Source of the DNA: a bacterium 1xD42-67
GTDB lineage: Bacteria; Bacillota; Clostridia; Oscillospirales; Oscillospiraceae
DNA: 64,000 nucleotides
Direction of reading: 5' to 3'
Assembly (NCBI GenBank): GCA_003612335.1
Contig: RAYO01000014.1
Coordinates: 1 to 64,000 of the forward strand
The notes under the pieces are model-generated. The model did not search any database. It was not told the origin of the DNA and saw only the letters and a list, made by a program, of their open reading frames with translations. The translations under genes and the position numbers were made by a program. Shown one piece after another: positions 1 to 7,471 of this stretch; the stretch's first letter is position 1, and every line of letters begins with the position of its first letter.

Positions 1-749
1 TCGGCCACGTCCTGCTCATCGATCAGCTGGCCCCGGGCGTTGTTGATGAGGATGACCCCGTCCTTCATCTTGGCGATAGAAGCCTTGTCGATCATGCCGG
101 TGTTCTCTGGGGTCAGGTTGCAGTGGAGGGTGATCACGTCAGACCGGGCGTAGAGGGTGTCCAGATCCACATATTCGGCGATCTCACGGCCGGAGTCGTT
201 GGGATAGACGTCGTAGGCCAGCACCTTCATGCCCAGAGCTTTGGCGATGCGGCCCTCGGTCTGTCCGATCCGGCCGAAGCCGATGATCCCGATGGTCTTG
301 CCCTCCAGCTCGATGAGGGGGTAGTCCCAGTAGCACCAGTCGATGCAGTTGGCCCAGTTCCCGGCGTGGACAGAGGCATCATGGTGGCCGATGTGGTGGC
401 ACACCTCCAGCAGCAGGGCGATGGAGAACTGGCTCACCGAGGCAGTGCCATAGGTGGGGACGTTGGTGACGGGGATGCCCTTCTCCGCGGCGTAGGCATA
501 GTCCACCACGTTGTAGCCGGTGGCCAGCAGGCTGATGAACTTCATGCCGGGGCAGGCGTCGATGACCTTTTTGGTGATGGGGGTCTTGTTGGTGAACACC
601 ACCTCCGCGTCCCCGATCCGGGCGATGGCCTCATCCTCATCGGTGAGGCTGGTGCGGTCATAGACCGTCAGCTCCCCCAGCTTGCCCAGCTCATCCCAGC
701 TCAGGTCGCCGGGATTCTCGGTATATCCGTCCAATACAACGATCTTCAC
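1..749 (-). CDS. D-2-hydroxyacid dehydrogenase, C-terminus cut by window edge
   Basis: NAD-dependent dehydrogenase of the D-isomer-specific 2-hydroxyacid family (hydroxypyruvate/glycerate, D-lactate and similar 2-oxoacids). The visible 249 residues start MKIVVLDGYTENPGDLSW and include a Rossmann glycine motif, GIIGFGRIGQ, near residue 150, followed by the family's typical cofactor-domain sequence through VILINNARGQ. The start is GTG at 749, chosen because AGGAGG lies 8 nt upstream; no ATG fits. The catalytic Arg/Glu/His part is only partly visible because the gene leaves the window at base 1. It diverges from the symporter/pxp cluster. Substrate cannot be fixed from sequence; hydroxypyruvate/glycerate dehydrogenase is the commonest label for such proteins. 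Confidence 0.9.
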   Translation of the reverse strand, partial: MKIVVLDGYTENPGDLSWDELGKLGELTVYDRTSLTDEDEAIARIGDAEVVFTNKTPITKKVIDACPGMKFISLLATGYNVVDYAYAAEKGIPVTNVPTYGTASVSQFSIALLLEVCHHIGHHDASVHAGNWANCIDWCYWDYPLIELEGKTIGIIGFGRIGQTEGRIAKALGMKVLAYDVYPNDSGREIAEYVDLDTLYARSDVITLHCNLTPENTGMIDKASIAKMKDGVILINNARGQLIDEQDVA

Positions 750-784
750 AGTAAAAACCTCCTGATCCAAGTTTGGTGCTTTTG

Positions 785-813
785 AGTATAGCACGCCAAA
801 AAACCCGAGGCAA
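785..813 (-). promoter_or_regulatory. Probable sigma-A promoter for the D-2-hydroxyacid dehydrogenase gene
   Basis: Read on the minus strand: TTGCCT, a 17-bp spacer, then TATACT, ending about 35 nt upstream of the GTG start. The -10 is one base from consensus. Confidence 0.6.
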
Positions 814-852
814 ATAGATATTTTTTGGGTATCTTATTCAAAAAGCCGATAT

Positions 853-876
853 TTGACAGAATGACGAAGAATCGTC
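853..876. promoter_or_regulatory. Dyad GACGA-AGAA-TCGTC next to a TTGACA box
   Basis: A perfect 5-bp inverted repeat with a 4-nt centre (863-876) lies just downstream of TTGACA (853-858) in the A+T-rich divergent intergenic region. It could be an operator for the symporter/pxp cluster; no regulator gene is adjacent. Confidence 0.3.
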
Positions 877-921
877 GATAAATATAGAGATCATAAATAT
901 ATATCCGTTAAATTATTCATT

Positions 922-950
922 TTACCCAAGTCGCTCCTTTATGATATACT
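922..950 (+). promoter_or_regulatory. Probable promoter for the symporter-pxp cluster
   Basis: TTACCC, 17-bp spacer, TATACT at 945-950 (TTTACC with 18 bp is the alternative). It lies about 54 nt before the ATG at 1004 in a strikingly A+T-rich stretch. Confidence 0.45.
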
Positions 951-1003
951 TCCCTCAGCAAGACAGAGGCGCAAACAGATATCAAAATCAAGGAGTGACC
1001 AAC

Positions 1004-2335
1004 ATGGGAGAAAACGCACGTAAAAACTTTGTCAAGCGCATGATCGCCGGTCTGGTCCTGGGCGTGATCTGCGGCATCATCGCCAGCCTGGCCAAGACCT
1101 CCATATCCCCTGATACCTGGAACGTCATCAATATGATCTTCTTCCAGGATATCACCGTCAGCGCCGGGCGCAGCGCCCTGGGCCTGTTCTACATCGTCCA
1201 GACCCTGTTCACCAACGCGCTGAAGCTGGCCATCGTCCCGATGGTGTTCTTCTCCATCATCATGTCGGTGTGCAGCATGAACGACATGAGGAAGCTGGGC
1301 CGCATCGCCGGCAAGACCATCATCACCTTCGTCCTGTTCTACTTAGTGGCCTGTGTCTTCGCCGCCATCTGCTCTGAGATTGTCATCGGCATGGGCGTCT
1401 ACCGCCCCTTCCAGGTGGACCAGGCCGCCGCCAACATCACTGAGATCGAGACCAGCAACATCCTGGTCACCATCGTCAATGCGGTGCCTGACAACCTGAT
1501 CTCCCCCATGACCTCCAACAACCGGATGCTGGCCGTCATCACCTGCGCGGTGATCGTGGGCGTGTGCATCGCCTCCATGGGCGGCAAGATCACCGTCTTC
1601 AAGACCTTCTGCGATGAGGCCGGCCAGATCACCCAAAAATTCCTGGACTTCCTCATCATCACCTGCTCCCCCATCTCCGTGTTCTGCATGGTCACCCGCA
1701 CCTTCGCCATCTATGGCATCGACCAGGTGAGCAACATCTTCTCCTACATCCTGGTCACCCTCATCGTCCTGATCGTCTACCTGCTGGTGGCTTACCCCGC
1801 CGCCATCGCCGCCGTCACCCACTGCAACCCCTATATCTTCATGAAAAAGATGATCAAGGTAGCTATCATCGCCTTCGGCGCTGCCGCCTCCGCCCCCGCG
1901 CTCCCTCTGAATAAGGAGACCTGTGTGAAAGAGCTGGGCTGCAGCGAGGAGATCACCAACTTCGTCCTCCCCGTGGGCATGACCATCAACATGAACGGCA
2001 CCGCCATCATGCACATCATCGGCGCCGCCTTCATCGCCACCTGTGCCGGTCTGGAGGTCACCCCCATGCACTACGCCACCATGACCCTGCTGGCCATCTG
2101 CGCCTCCATGGGCACCCCGGCCATTCCCGCCGCCGGCACCGTCATGCTGTATGCGGTGCTCACCGGCGCCGGCTTCGGCACCGAGCTGTGCACCCTCATC
2201 TACTCCCTGATCCTGGCCATGAACAAGCCCTGCGAGATGGTGCTGACCACCCTGAACGTGGTGGGCGACGCCGCCACCACTGTGATCGTGGCCAAGAGCG
2301 AGAACGAGTTCGACGCCAAAGTTTATAACAGCTGA
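1004..2335 (+). CDS. Dicarboxylate/amino acid:cation symporter (DAACS/SDF family)
   Basis: Membrane symporter of the GltP/DctA/GltT family, which couples uptake of glutamate, aspartate or C4-dicarboxylates to Na+ or H+. The 443-residue product has many hydrophobic segments and the family signatures: a serine/alanine hairpin motif GAAASAPALP near residue 291 (most relatives have more serines), GMTINMNGTA near 329 (the NMDGT motif, here NMNGT), and GTPAIPAAG near 369. The start is ATG 1004, preceded by AAGGAG 8 nt away; an upstream in-frame ATG at 941 lacks a ribosome site. It is followed about 137 nt downstream by pxpBCA on the same strand, so glutamate or 5-oxoproline-related substrates are plausible, but that is inference. 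Confidence 0.92.
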   Translation: MGENARKNFVKRMIAGLVLGVICGIIASLAKTSISPDTWNVINMIFFQDITVSAGRSALGLFYIVQTLFTNALKLAIVPMVFFSIIMSVCSMNDMRKLGRIAGKTIITFVLFYLVACVFAAICSEIVIGMGVYRPFQVDQAAANITEIETSNILVTIVNAVPDNLISPMTSNNRMLAVITCAVIVGVCIASMGGKITVFKTFCDEAGQITQKFLDFLIITCSPISVFCMVTRTFAIYGIDQVSNIFSYILVTLIVLIVYLLVAYPAAIAAVTHCNPYIFMKKMIKVAIIAFGAAASAPALPLNKETCVKELGCSEEITNFVLPVGMTINMNGTAIMHIIGAAFIATCAGLEVTPMHYATMTLLAICASMGTPAIPAAGTVMLYAVLTGAGFGTELCTLIYSLILAMNKPCEMVLTTLNVVGDAATTVIVAKSENEFDAKVYNS

Positions 2336-2342
2336 TCCGAAC

Positions 2343-2411
2343 GTTCCCACCTCTTCGAGGGCGGGAACATGGCCGCCGGTCCTGTCCCCCCGCCCCGCAG
2401 GCGGGGGGACA
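2343..2411 (+). promoter_or_regulatory. Two tandem RNA hairpins between symporter and pxpB
   Basis: The first hairpin is GTTCCC...GGGAAC with an inner CCTC/GAGG pairing (2343-2368). The second is a perfect 12-bp stem TGTCCCCCCGCC / GGCGGGGGGACA with a 5-nt loop (2383-2411). Neither is followed by a T-run, so they may protect the 3' end or partly terminate transcription between symporter and pxp genes, not fully separate them. Confidence 0.5.
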
Positions 2412-2472
2412 GCGCAGAGATCCGCTGGTCTCGGCGGCCGAGTCAAGATCTGTTGGGATGGAGGAAAACGCT

Positions 2473-3201
2473 GTGTCTGACTACACCCTGCGCTATGTGG
2501 GCGACCAGGCCCTCCTGGTGGAGTTCGAAAACGAGATCAGCATGGAAGTCAACCAGAAGGTCCGCGCCCTGAGATTCGATCTGGAGCGGAAACGGATCCC
2601 CGGCCTGGGGGAACTGGTCCCTACCTACCGGGCCCTGCTGGTCCACTATGACCCCCTGACGGCGGACCTGGACCAGATCAAGGAAGATATCCGGCAGTCG
2701 GCCGACCAGATGGACCTGTCTCAGCTGCCGAACGCGATCGTCACCGAGATCCCCGTCCTCTACGAAGGGGAGTACGCTCTGGACCTGGAGGATATCGCCA
2801 AGCTCGAGAACACCACCCCTGAGGAGATCGTCCGGATCCACAGCGGCAGCGACTACTATGTGTATATGCTGGGCTTCGCCCCGGGACACTCCTATACCGC
2901 CCGGTTCGAGGCTCCCTTCTCCTTCAAGCGGCGGGAGACCCCGCGAGTGCGCATCCCCGGGGGCAGTATCGTGGTCCAGTTGGGTCTGAGCAATGTCATC
3001 CCCTTCGACCAGCCCTGCGGCTGGAACATCATCGGCACCACCCCCATCCTGGCCTGTGACTACAGGAAGGAGGATCCCTTCCTGCTCAGGGCGGGCCAGT
3101 GGATCCGCCACATCCCCATCGACAAGGCGGAGTTTTTGGAGATCAAGCGCCAGGTGGAATTGGGCGAGTACCAGTGCAGGACCTATGAGAGGGGGATGTG
3201 A
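2473..3201 (+). CDS. pxpB: 5-oxoprolinase subunit PxpB (KipI family)
   Basis: Subunit of the prokaryotic ATP-dependent 5-oxoprolinase PxpABC, which opens pyroglutamate to glutamate in the cytosol. The 242-residue product matches the KipI/allophanate-hydrolase subunit 1 family, including GFAPGH near residue 133 (usual form GFxPGF) and RVRIPGGS soon after (family VPAGSV-like). GTG 2473 is preferred as start because GGAGG (2460-2464) sits 8 nt upstream; the in-frame ATG at 2458 overlaps that ribosome site. The gene ends ATGTGA, and pxpC begins 2 nt later. In Bacillus the orthologue KipI also inhibits a sporulation kinase, but the pxpA/pxpC context argues for the enzyme role. Confidence 0.9.
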   Translation: MSDYTLRYVGDQALLVEFENEISMEVNQKVRALRFDLERKRIPGLGELVPTYRALLVHYDPLTADLDQIKEDIRQSADQMDLSQLPNAIVTEIPVLYEGEYALDLEDIAKLENTTPEEIVRIHSGSDYYVYMLGFAPGHSYTARFEAPFSFKRRETPRVRIPGGSIVVQLGLSNVIPFDQPCGWNIIGTTPILACDYRKEDPFLLRAGQWIRHIPIDKAEFLEIKRQVELGEYQCRTYERGM

Positions 3202-3203
3202 CG

Positions 3204-4229
3204 ATGGGCTTTGTAACAGAAGATCCCGGCGTCCTCACCACTGTCCAGGATGAGGGCCGGTACGGCTATGAACAGTTCGGCATGTCCCCGGCGGGCCCTA
3301 TGGACTTGAGGGCCTTCCGCACCGCCAACCTGCTGGTGGGCAACCCCATGGGAGAGAGCGCTCTGGAGGCCACCATCCTGGGGCCGGCGCTGCGCTTCGA
3401 CCAGGACAACACGATCGCCCTCACCGGTGCGGATATGGGCCCCTCTCTCAACGGCCAGCCCTGCCCCATGTATCAGGCAGTGGCTGTCAAGGCGGGGGAC
3501 CTTCTGAGGCTGGGGGCCGCCAAGACCGGCTGCCGCGCCTATATCGCCTTTGCCGGGGGACTGGACGTCCCTCCGGTGATGGGCAGCCGGGCCACCGCCC
3601 TGCAAAACAAGGTGGGCGGCTTCCAAGGCCGCAGGCTGGCCAAGGGGGACGCAGTTGGCTTCCGGGCCCCCGATCCCGCTCTGCCTCTGCCCCGGACCGC
3701 TCCTATCCCCGACCACGGAGGGAACGAGGTGACGATCCGGGTCGTCCTGGGGCCCCAGGACGATGCCTTCACCCGTGAAGGCATCGACACCTTCCTCGGT
3801 CGGCCCTATACAGTCAGCAAAGACTTCGACCGTATGGGCTGCCGCCTGGAAGGGCCGGTGATCCAGCACAAGACCGACGGCAACATCATCTCCGACGGGA
3901 TGGTCACCGGGGCCATCCAAGTGTCCACCTCGGGCCAGCCCATCATCATGCTGGCCGAGCGCCAGACCGTGGGAGGCTACACCAAGATCGCTGCGGTGAT
4001 CTCCGCCGACCTGCCGCTGGTGGGCCAGCGGAAGACGGGGGACAGGATCCGCTTCCAGGCGGTGAGCGTGGAGGAGGCCCACCGGCTTTGGCGGGCCTTC
4101 GACCGGGAGCTGAAGGAGCTGGGAGCCCGTTTGGCCCAGCCCCAGCCGGCGCAGCCCATTGGGACCACCTACAAGGTCACCGTGAACGGAAGGAGCTATC
4201 AGGTCCAAGTCGTAAAGCATACATCGTAA
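3204..4229 (+). CDS. pxpC: 5-oxoprolinase subunit PxpC (KipA family) with biotinyl-like tail
   Basis: Second KipA-type subunit of 5-oxoprolinase, also called the biotin-dependent carboxyltransferase family. The 341-residue product opens with the family's DEGRYGYEQFGMSPAGPMD-type signature (usual form DLGRxGYxxxGVPxSGAMD) and has FDRMGCRLEG near residue 210. Start ATG 3204 has AGAGGGGG upstream; the GTG at 3198 overlaps the pxpB stop. The last ~20 residues, YKVTVNGRSYQVQV, do not belong to KipA and look like the first strands of a biotin carboxyl carrier domain, then stop. No biotinylation MKM motif follows in any frame before pxpA. Confidence 0.9.
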   Translation: MGFVTEDPGVLTTVQDEGRYGYEQFGMSPAGPMDLRAFRTANLLVGNPMGESALEATILGPALRFDQDNTIALTGADMGPSLNGQPCPMYQAVAVKAGDLLRLGAAKTGCRAYIAFAGGLDVPPVMGSRATALQNKVGGFQGRRLAKGDAVGFRAPDPALPLPRTAPIPDHGGNEVTIRVVLGPQDDAFTREGIDTFLGRPYTVSKDFDRMGCRLEGPVIQHKTDGNIISDGMVTGAIQVSTSGQPIIMLAERQTVGGYTKIAAVISADLPLVGQRKTGDRIRFQAVSVEEAHRLWRAFDRELKELGARLAQPQPAQPIGTTYKVTVNGRSYQVQVVKHTS

Positions 4230-4285
4230 AGCATGCAGAAAGGCGGACTGCCGGGTCCCGACCATTTTGAAAAAGGAGTGGAATC

Positions 4286-5044
4286 ATGTATCAGATCGAT
4301 TTGAACAGCGATATGGGCGAGAGCTTCGGCGCCTATCAGATCGGCAATGACGAGGGCATCCTGCCCTACATCACCTCCGCCAACATCGCCTGCGGCTATC
4401 ACGCCGGCGACCCCATGGTGATGGACAGGGTAGTCAGGACCGCCAAAGCCAACGGCGTGGCGGTGGGAGCTCACCCCGGCTACCCCGACCTGATGGGATT
4501 CGGCCGCCGGAAGATGGTCCTCAGCCCCGACGAGATCAAAAATTATATGAAGTACCAGATCGGCGCCCTGTGGGCTTTCGTCCACAGCAGCGGCCTAAAA
4601 CTCCAGCATGTGGCTCCCCACGGCGCCCTGGGCAACCTGTGCCAGTACGACCGGGAGGTATCCCGGGCCATCTGCGAGGCGGTGTATGAGATCGACCCCT
4701 CTATCATGATCTTCTACTGCGCTGGGGCCGTCCTGGGCGACGAGGCCGAAAAGATGGGCTTGAAGACGGCGGCGGAGATCTTTGCCGACCGCGCCGTCCA
4801 GGACGACCTGAACCTGGTGCCCCGAAAGCAGCCCGGTTCCATGATCACCGACGAGGACTTTGCGGTGGAGCGGTGCATCCGCATGGTGAAAGAGGGCATG
4901 GTCACCACGATCACTGGGAAGGACGTGCCCATCCGGGGCGACACCCTATGCGTCCACGGGGACGGGCCCAAGGCGCTGGCCTTTGTGGAACGGATCCGCA
5001 AGGCGTTCCAGGACGAGGGGATCGCGATCAAAAATTTCCAGTAA
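4286..5044 (+). CDS. pxpA: 5-oxoprolinase subunit PxpA (LamB/YcsF family)
   Basis: LamB/YcsF-family subunit of PxpABC. The 252-residue length is standard, and the family blocks are clear: DLNSDMGESFG at the N-terminus, NIACGYHAGDP near residue 35, GAHPGYPD near 67 and PHGALGN near 111, which carry the metal/substrate-site His and Asp residues. ATG 4286 has AAAGGAG 8 nt upstream. It closes a pxpB-pxpC-pxpA run on one strand; a 15-bp terminator follows within 60 nt, so the transcription unit ends here. The reaction is ATP-dependent hydrolysis of 5-oxo-L-proline to L-glutamate. Confidence 0.93.
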   Translation: MYQIDLNSDMGESFGAYQIGNDEGILPYITSANIACGYHAGDPMVMDRVVRTAKANGVAVGAHPGYPDLMGFGRRKMVLSPDEIKNYMKYQIGALWAFVHSSGLKLQHVAPHGALGNLCQYDREVSRAICEAVYEIDPSIMIFYCAGAVLGDEAEKMGLKTAAEIFADRAVQDDLNLVPRKQPGSMITDEDFAVERCIRMVKEGMVTTITGKDVPIRGDTLCVHGDGPKALAFVERIRKAFQDEGIAIKNFQ

Positions 5045-5066
5045 GGATCGGCTCATCGCCCTGCAG

Positions 5067-5104
5067 GCGCAAGACCTCCGGAAAACCGGAGGTCTTGCGC
5101 TTTT
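5067..5104 (+). terminator. Rho-independent terminator after pxpA
   Basis: Perfect 15-bp stem GCGCAAGACCTCCGG / CCGGAGGTCTTGCGC with an AAAA loop, followed by TTTT. Confidence 0.92.
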
Positions 5105-5266
5105 CCCACAGCCCCTTTGCGTTTTGAATCGCGCCATCCTCGTTGGTCACAAGGCGGGCCGCCCAGGCACAGGAACACACAAGGATCTCCTCGAGGGGCG
5201 AGAGAGGACCGACGGACCGATCCGCCGCTCCCCGCGGATAGTAAAATAAGGCAGGGGCCGCTTGGG

Positions 5267-5295
5267 GTATATCTGGGCCCGCTGAGGCAAAGCTA
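5267..5295 (+). promoter_or_regulatory. Possible sporulation (sigma-G/F-like) promoter of the SASP gene
   Basis: GTATA (fits the sigma-G -35 pattern GHATR), 17-bp spacer, then AAAGCTA, which matches only the A..TA part of the sigma-G -10 pattern CATNNTA. It is proposed because SASP genes are normally forespore-expressed; the match is weak. Confidence 0.25.
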
Positions 5296-5358
5296 TGTGT
5301 GGATGTTCCATCCGACCCAAACAGAAACACAAAACAGAGTGAAAAGGAGAGACGAATC

Positions 5359-5559
5359 ATGGCTAACAGCAACAGTAATAAGATCATGGTCCCCAACGCC
5401 CGCGAGGCGATGAACAAGTTCAAGATGGAGGCCGCCAACGAGGTGGGCGTCAACCTGAAGCAGGGCTACAACGGCGACCTGACCAGCAAGCAGGCCGGTT
5501 CTGTGGGCGGCCAGATGGTCAAGAAGATGATCGAGTCCTACGAGAACGGCATGAAGTAA
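5359..5559 (+). CDS. Alpha/beta-type small acid-soluble spore protein
   Basis: Forespore DNA-binding protein that coats and protects spore DNA and is degraded at germination by the GPR protease. The 66-residue product has both diagnostic blocks: FKMEAANEVGVNL (helix 1 with the GPR cleavage region, EVG) and QAGSVGGQMVKKMIE (helix 2, the GSVGG motif). ATG 5359 follows AAAGGAGAG by 8 nt. It is monocistronic, between the pxpA terminator and a hairpin downstream. It shows directly that the organism, or a recent ancestor, forms endospores. Confidence 0.95.
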   Translation: MANSNSNKIMVPNAREAMNKFKMEAANEVGVNLKQGYNGDLTSKQAGSVGGQMVKKMIESYENGMK

Positions 5560-5605
5560 CAGCCTCCATCCAGGGCGGCTGAAGCAGCCTGACGGATCAG
5601 GCACG

Positions 5606-5696
5606 GGCCGGACGCAGGTCCCACGGGGGACGCTGTCAAAGAGAGACCGGGCATCCCGGTCCCAAGGACAGTTTTCCCCGGGGGCGGCGTCCGGCC
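5606..5696 (+). terminator. Nested hairpin element after the SASP gene, with internal terminator
   Basis: The 310-base stretch 5560-5869 has no gene. It holds a nested structure: an outer 10-bp stem GGCCGGACGC (5606-5615) / GCGTCCGGCC (5687-5696), a middle CTGTC/GACAG pair (5633-5637/5667-5671) and an inner GACCGGG-CAT-CCCGGTC (5645-5661). GACAG is followed at once by TTTT, so the inner part can act as terminator for the SASP gene. The outer stem is more than a simple terminator needs. The remainder to 5782 shows nothing recognisable. Confidence 0.6.
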
Positions 5697-5782
5697 TCCT
5701 CTGTCCCATCGTCTCAACTGACAAGATCTCTCCTCGAAAATGGGCAGATCTTAGGCAAAAGAGGGAATCTCAGCGGGAAGGC

Positions 5783-5811
5783 TTTACAACATCGCATTAG
5801 CGTACTAAAAT
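5783..5811 (+). promoter_or_regulatory. Sigma-A promoter for the amino-acid ABC transporter
   Basis: TTTACA, 17-bp spacer, TAAAAT, about 58 nt before the ATG at 5870. Confidence 0.7.
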
Positions 5812-5869
5812 ATGAAAGCGGTGCCGGGGCCGCCCCGGCAGACCCTTTGAAAAATGGAGGATACATATC

Positions 5870-6706
5870 ATGAAAAAGAAACTGTCCCTCATCCTGGCCG
5901 CAGCCATATGCCTGTCTCTGGCCGCCTGCGGCGGTAAGGGGGAGGATACCAGCAAGTCCCAGAACGGTGGGGCCAGCTCCAGCCAGCAGACCGCCGGCAG
6001 CGACCTGGCCTATGTAAAGGACAAGGGCACCCTGATCGTGGGGATCACCGAGTTCGAGCCCATGGACTATAAGGATGCCGACGGCCAGTGGATCGGCTTC
6101 GACGCCGATATGGCAAGGGCCTTTGCCGAGAGCCTGGGGGTCGAGCCCGAGTTCCAGCTCATCGACTGGGACAGCAAGGTGATGGAGCTGGAGGGCAAGA
6201 CCTTAGACGTAGTGTGGAACGGCATGACCCTTACCGACGACGTACAGGCCGCCATGGAGTGCTCCGTCCCCTATTTCAACAACGCCCAGGTGGTCATCGT
6301 GAAGAAGGATGTGGCCGACCAGTACCAGACCGCAGAGAGCATCGCCGATCTGCAGTTCGCCGTGGAGAACGGCTCCGCCGGGCAGGAGGTGCTGGACGGG
6401 ATGGGCATCGCCTACACCGCCGCCCAGGACCAGGCCACCGCTCTGCTGGAGGTCCAGTCCGGCACTGCCGACGCCGCCGTGATCGACTATCTGATGGCCG
6501 CGGCCATGACCGGCGAGGGCACCAGCTACGCCGACCTGACCTACACCGTCAGCCTCAACGACGAGCAGTACGGCGTAGGCTTCCGCAAAGGCTCCGATCT
6601 GGCCGCCGCTCTGAACGAGTTCTTCAAGACCAGCTACGCCGACGGCACCATGCAGCGGATCGCCGACACCTATAAGATCGGCGACAAGCTCATCGAGCAA
6701 AAGTAA
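5870..6706 (+). CDS. Polar amino-acid ABC transporter substrate-binding lipoprotein
   Basis: Extracytoplasmic solute-binding protein, family 3 (glutamine/glutamate/cystine/histidine type). The 278-residue product begins with a lipoprotein signal peptide, MKKKLSLILAAAICLSLAAC, with the lipobox LAAC giving a lipidated Cys near residue 20, then a short G/S/Q-rich linker. The mature domain shows GTLIVGITEFEPMDY and WIGFDADMARAFA, typical of the ligand-binding lobes. ATG 5870 follows TGGAGG by 9 nt. It is first in a binding protein-permease-ATPase set, separated from the permease by a hairpin that probably raises binding-protein levels. Ligand identity cannot be read from sequence. Confidence 0.93.
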   Translation: MKKKLSLILAAAICLSLAACGGKGEDTSKSQNGGASSSQQTAGSDLAYVKDKGTLIVGITEFEPMDYKDADGQWIGFDADMARAFAESLGVEPEFQLIDWDSKVMELEGKTLDVVWNGMTLTDDVQAAMECSVPYFNNAQVVIVKKDVADQYQTAESIADLQFAVENGSAGQEVLDGMGIAYTAAQDQATALLEVQSGTADAAVIDYLMAAAMTGEGTSYADLTYTVSLNDEQYGVGFRKGSDLAAALNEFFKTSYADGTMQRIADTYKIGDKLIEQK

Positions 6707-6725
6707 ACAGGCATCCCAATCTGCG

Positions 6726-6747
6726 GGGGCCGATGGATATCGGCCCC
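6726..6747 (+). promoter_or_regulatory. Intercistronic hairpin between binding protein and permease genes
   Basis: Perfect 9-bp stem GGGGCCGAT / ATCGGCCCC with a 4-nt loop and only CTGCTTTC after it. It is a likely 3'-end stabiliser or partial terminator that makes binding protein more abundant than permease. Confidence 0.55.
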
Positions 6748-6787
6748 TGCTTTCTCACTGCGATCCGATCTTCAAGGAGATGTAGCT

Positions 6788-7459
6788 ATGTTCATGACCG
6801 TCGTGGGCGCCCTGAACGAGGGGTTCGTCCAGACCCTGTCCCTCTTCGCCGTCACGCTGCTGGGGGCCCTCCCCCTGGGGCTGGTGGTCTCCTTCGGTTC
6901 CATGAGCCGCTTCGCCCCCCTGCGGTGGCTCACCCGCACGGTGATCTGGATCATCCGAGGCACCCCTCTGATGCTCCAGCTGTACATCATCTTCTTCATC
7001 CCCGGCATGGTGCTGCCCTCCGGCAATCCCTGGCCAGCGGGGACGACAGGGCGGTTCATGGCGGCCTCTGTGGCCTTCATCATCAACTATTCCTGCTACT
7101 TCGCCGAGATCTACCGTGGCGGCATCCAGGGCGTCCCGGCGGGCCAGCAGGAGGCGGGCCTGGTGCTGGGCATGACCAAGAGCCAGATCTTCTTCCGGGT
7201 CACCCTGCTGCAGATGGTCAAACGTGTGGTGCCGCCCATGTCCAACGAGATCATCACCCTGGTGAAGGACACCTCGCTGGCCCAGGTCATCTCTATCCAG
7301 GAGGTCATCTGGGCGGGCAAGGCCTTTTTGAAGAGCTCCCACGGCTACAAGGGTCTGCTGTGGCCCCTGTTCTTCACCGGCGTGTATTACCTGGTGTTCA
7401 ACGGCGGGCTGACTTTGCTGTTCGGCTGGATCGAGAAAAAACTGGACTATTTCAAATGA
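6788..7459 (+). CDS. Amino-acid ABC transporter permease
   Basis: Inner-membrane permease of the HisM/GlnP family that forms the channel, probably as a homodimer since only one permease gene is present. The 223-residue product has about five hydrophobic segments and the family's N-terminal IIRGTPLMLQLYIIFF block plus the EAA-type cytoplasmic loop around EAGLVLGMTKSQIFFRVTL, the ATPase-docking site. ATG 6788 follows AAGGAG by about 8 nt. It is followed 12 nt later by the ATPase gene, so the two are co-transcribed. Confidence 0.93.
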   Translation: MFMTVVGALNEGFVQTLSLFAVTLLGALPLGLVVSFGSMSRFAPLRWLTRTVIWIIRGTPLMLQLYIIFFIPGMVLPSGNPWPAGTTGRFMAASVAFIINYSCYFAEIYRGGIQGVPAGQQEAGLVLGMTKSQIFFRVTLLQMVKRVVPPMSNEIITLVKDTSLAQVISIQEVIWAGKAFLKSSHGYKGLLWPLFFTGVYYLVFNGGLTLLFGWIEKKLDYFK

Positions 7460-7471
7460 GGGGGCGCCAAA

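Noticed and set aside
30-785. 220-residue plus-strand frame at the left edge
   Set aside because: It lies antisense to the D-2-hydroxyacid dehydrogenase, which has a ribosome site, Rossmann motif and promoter.
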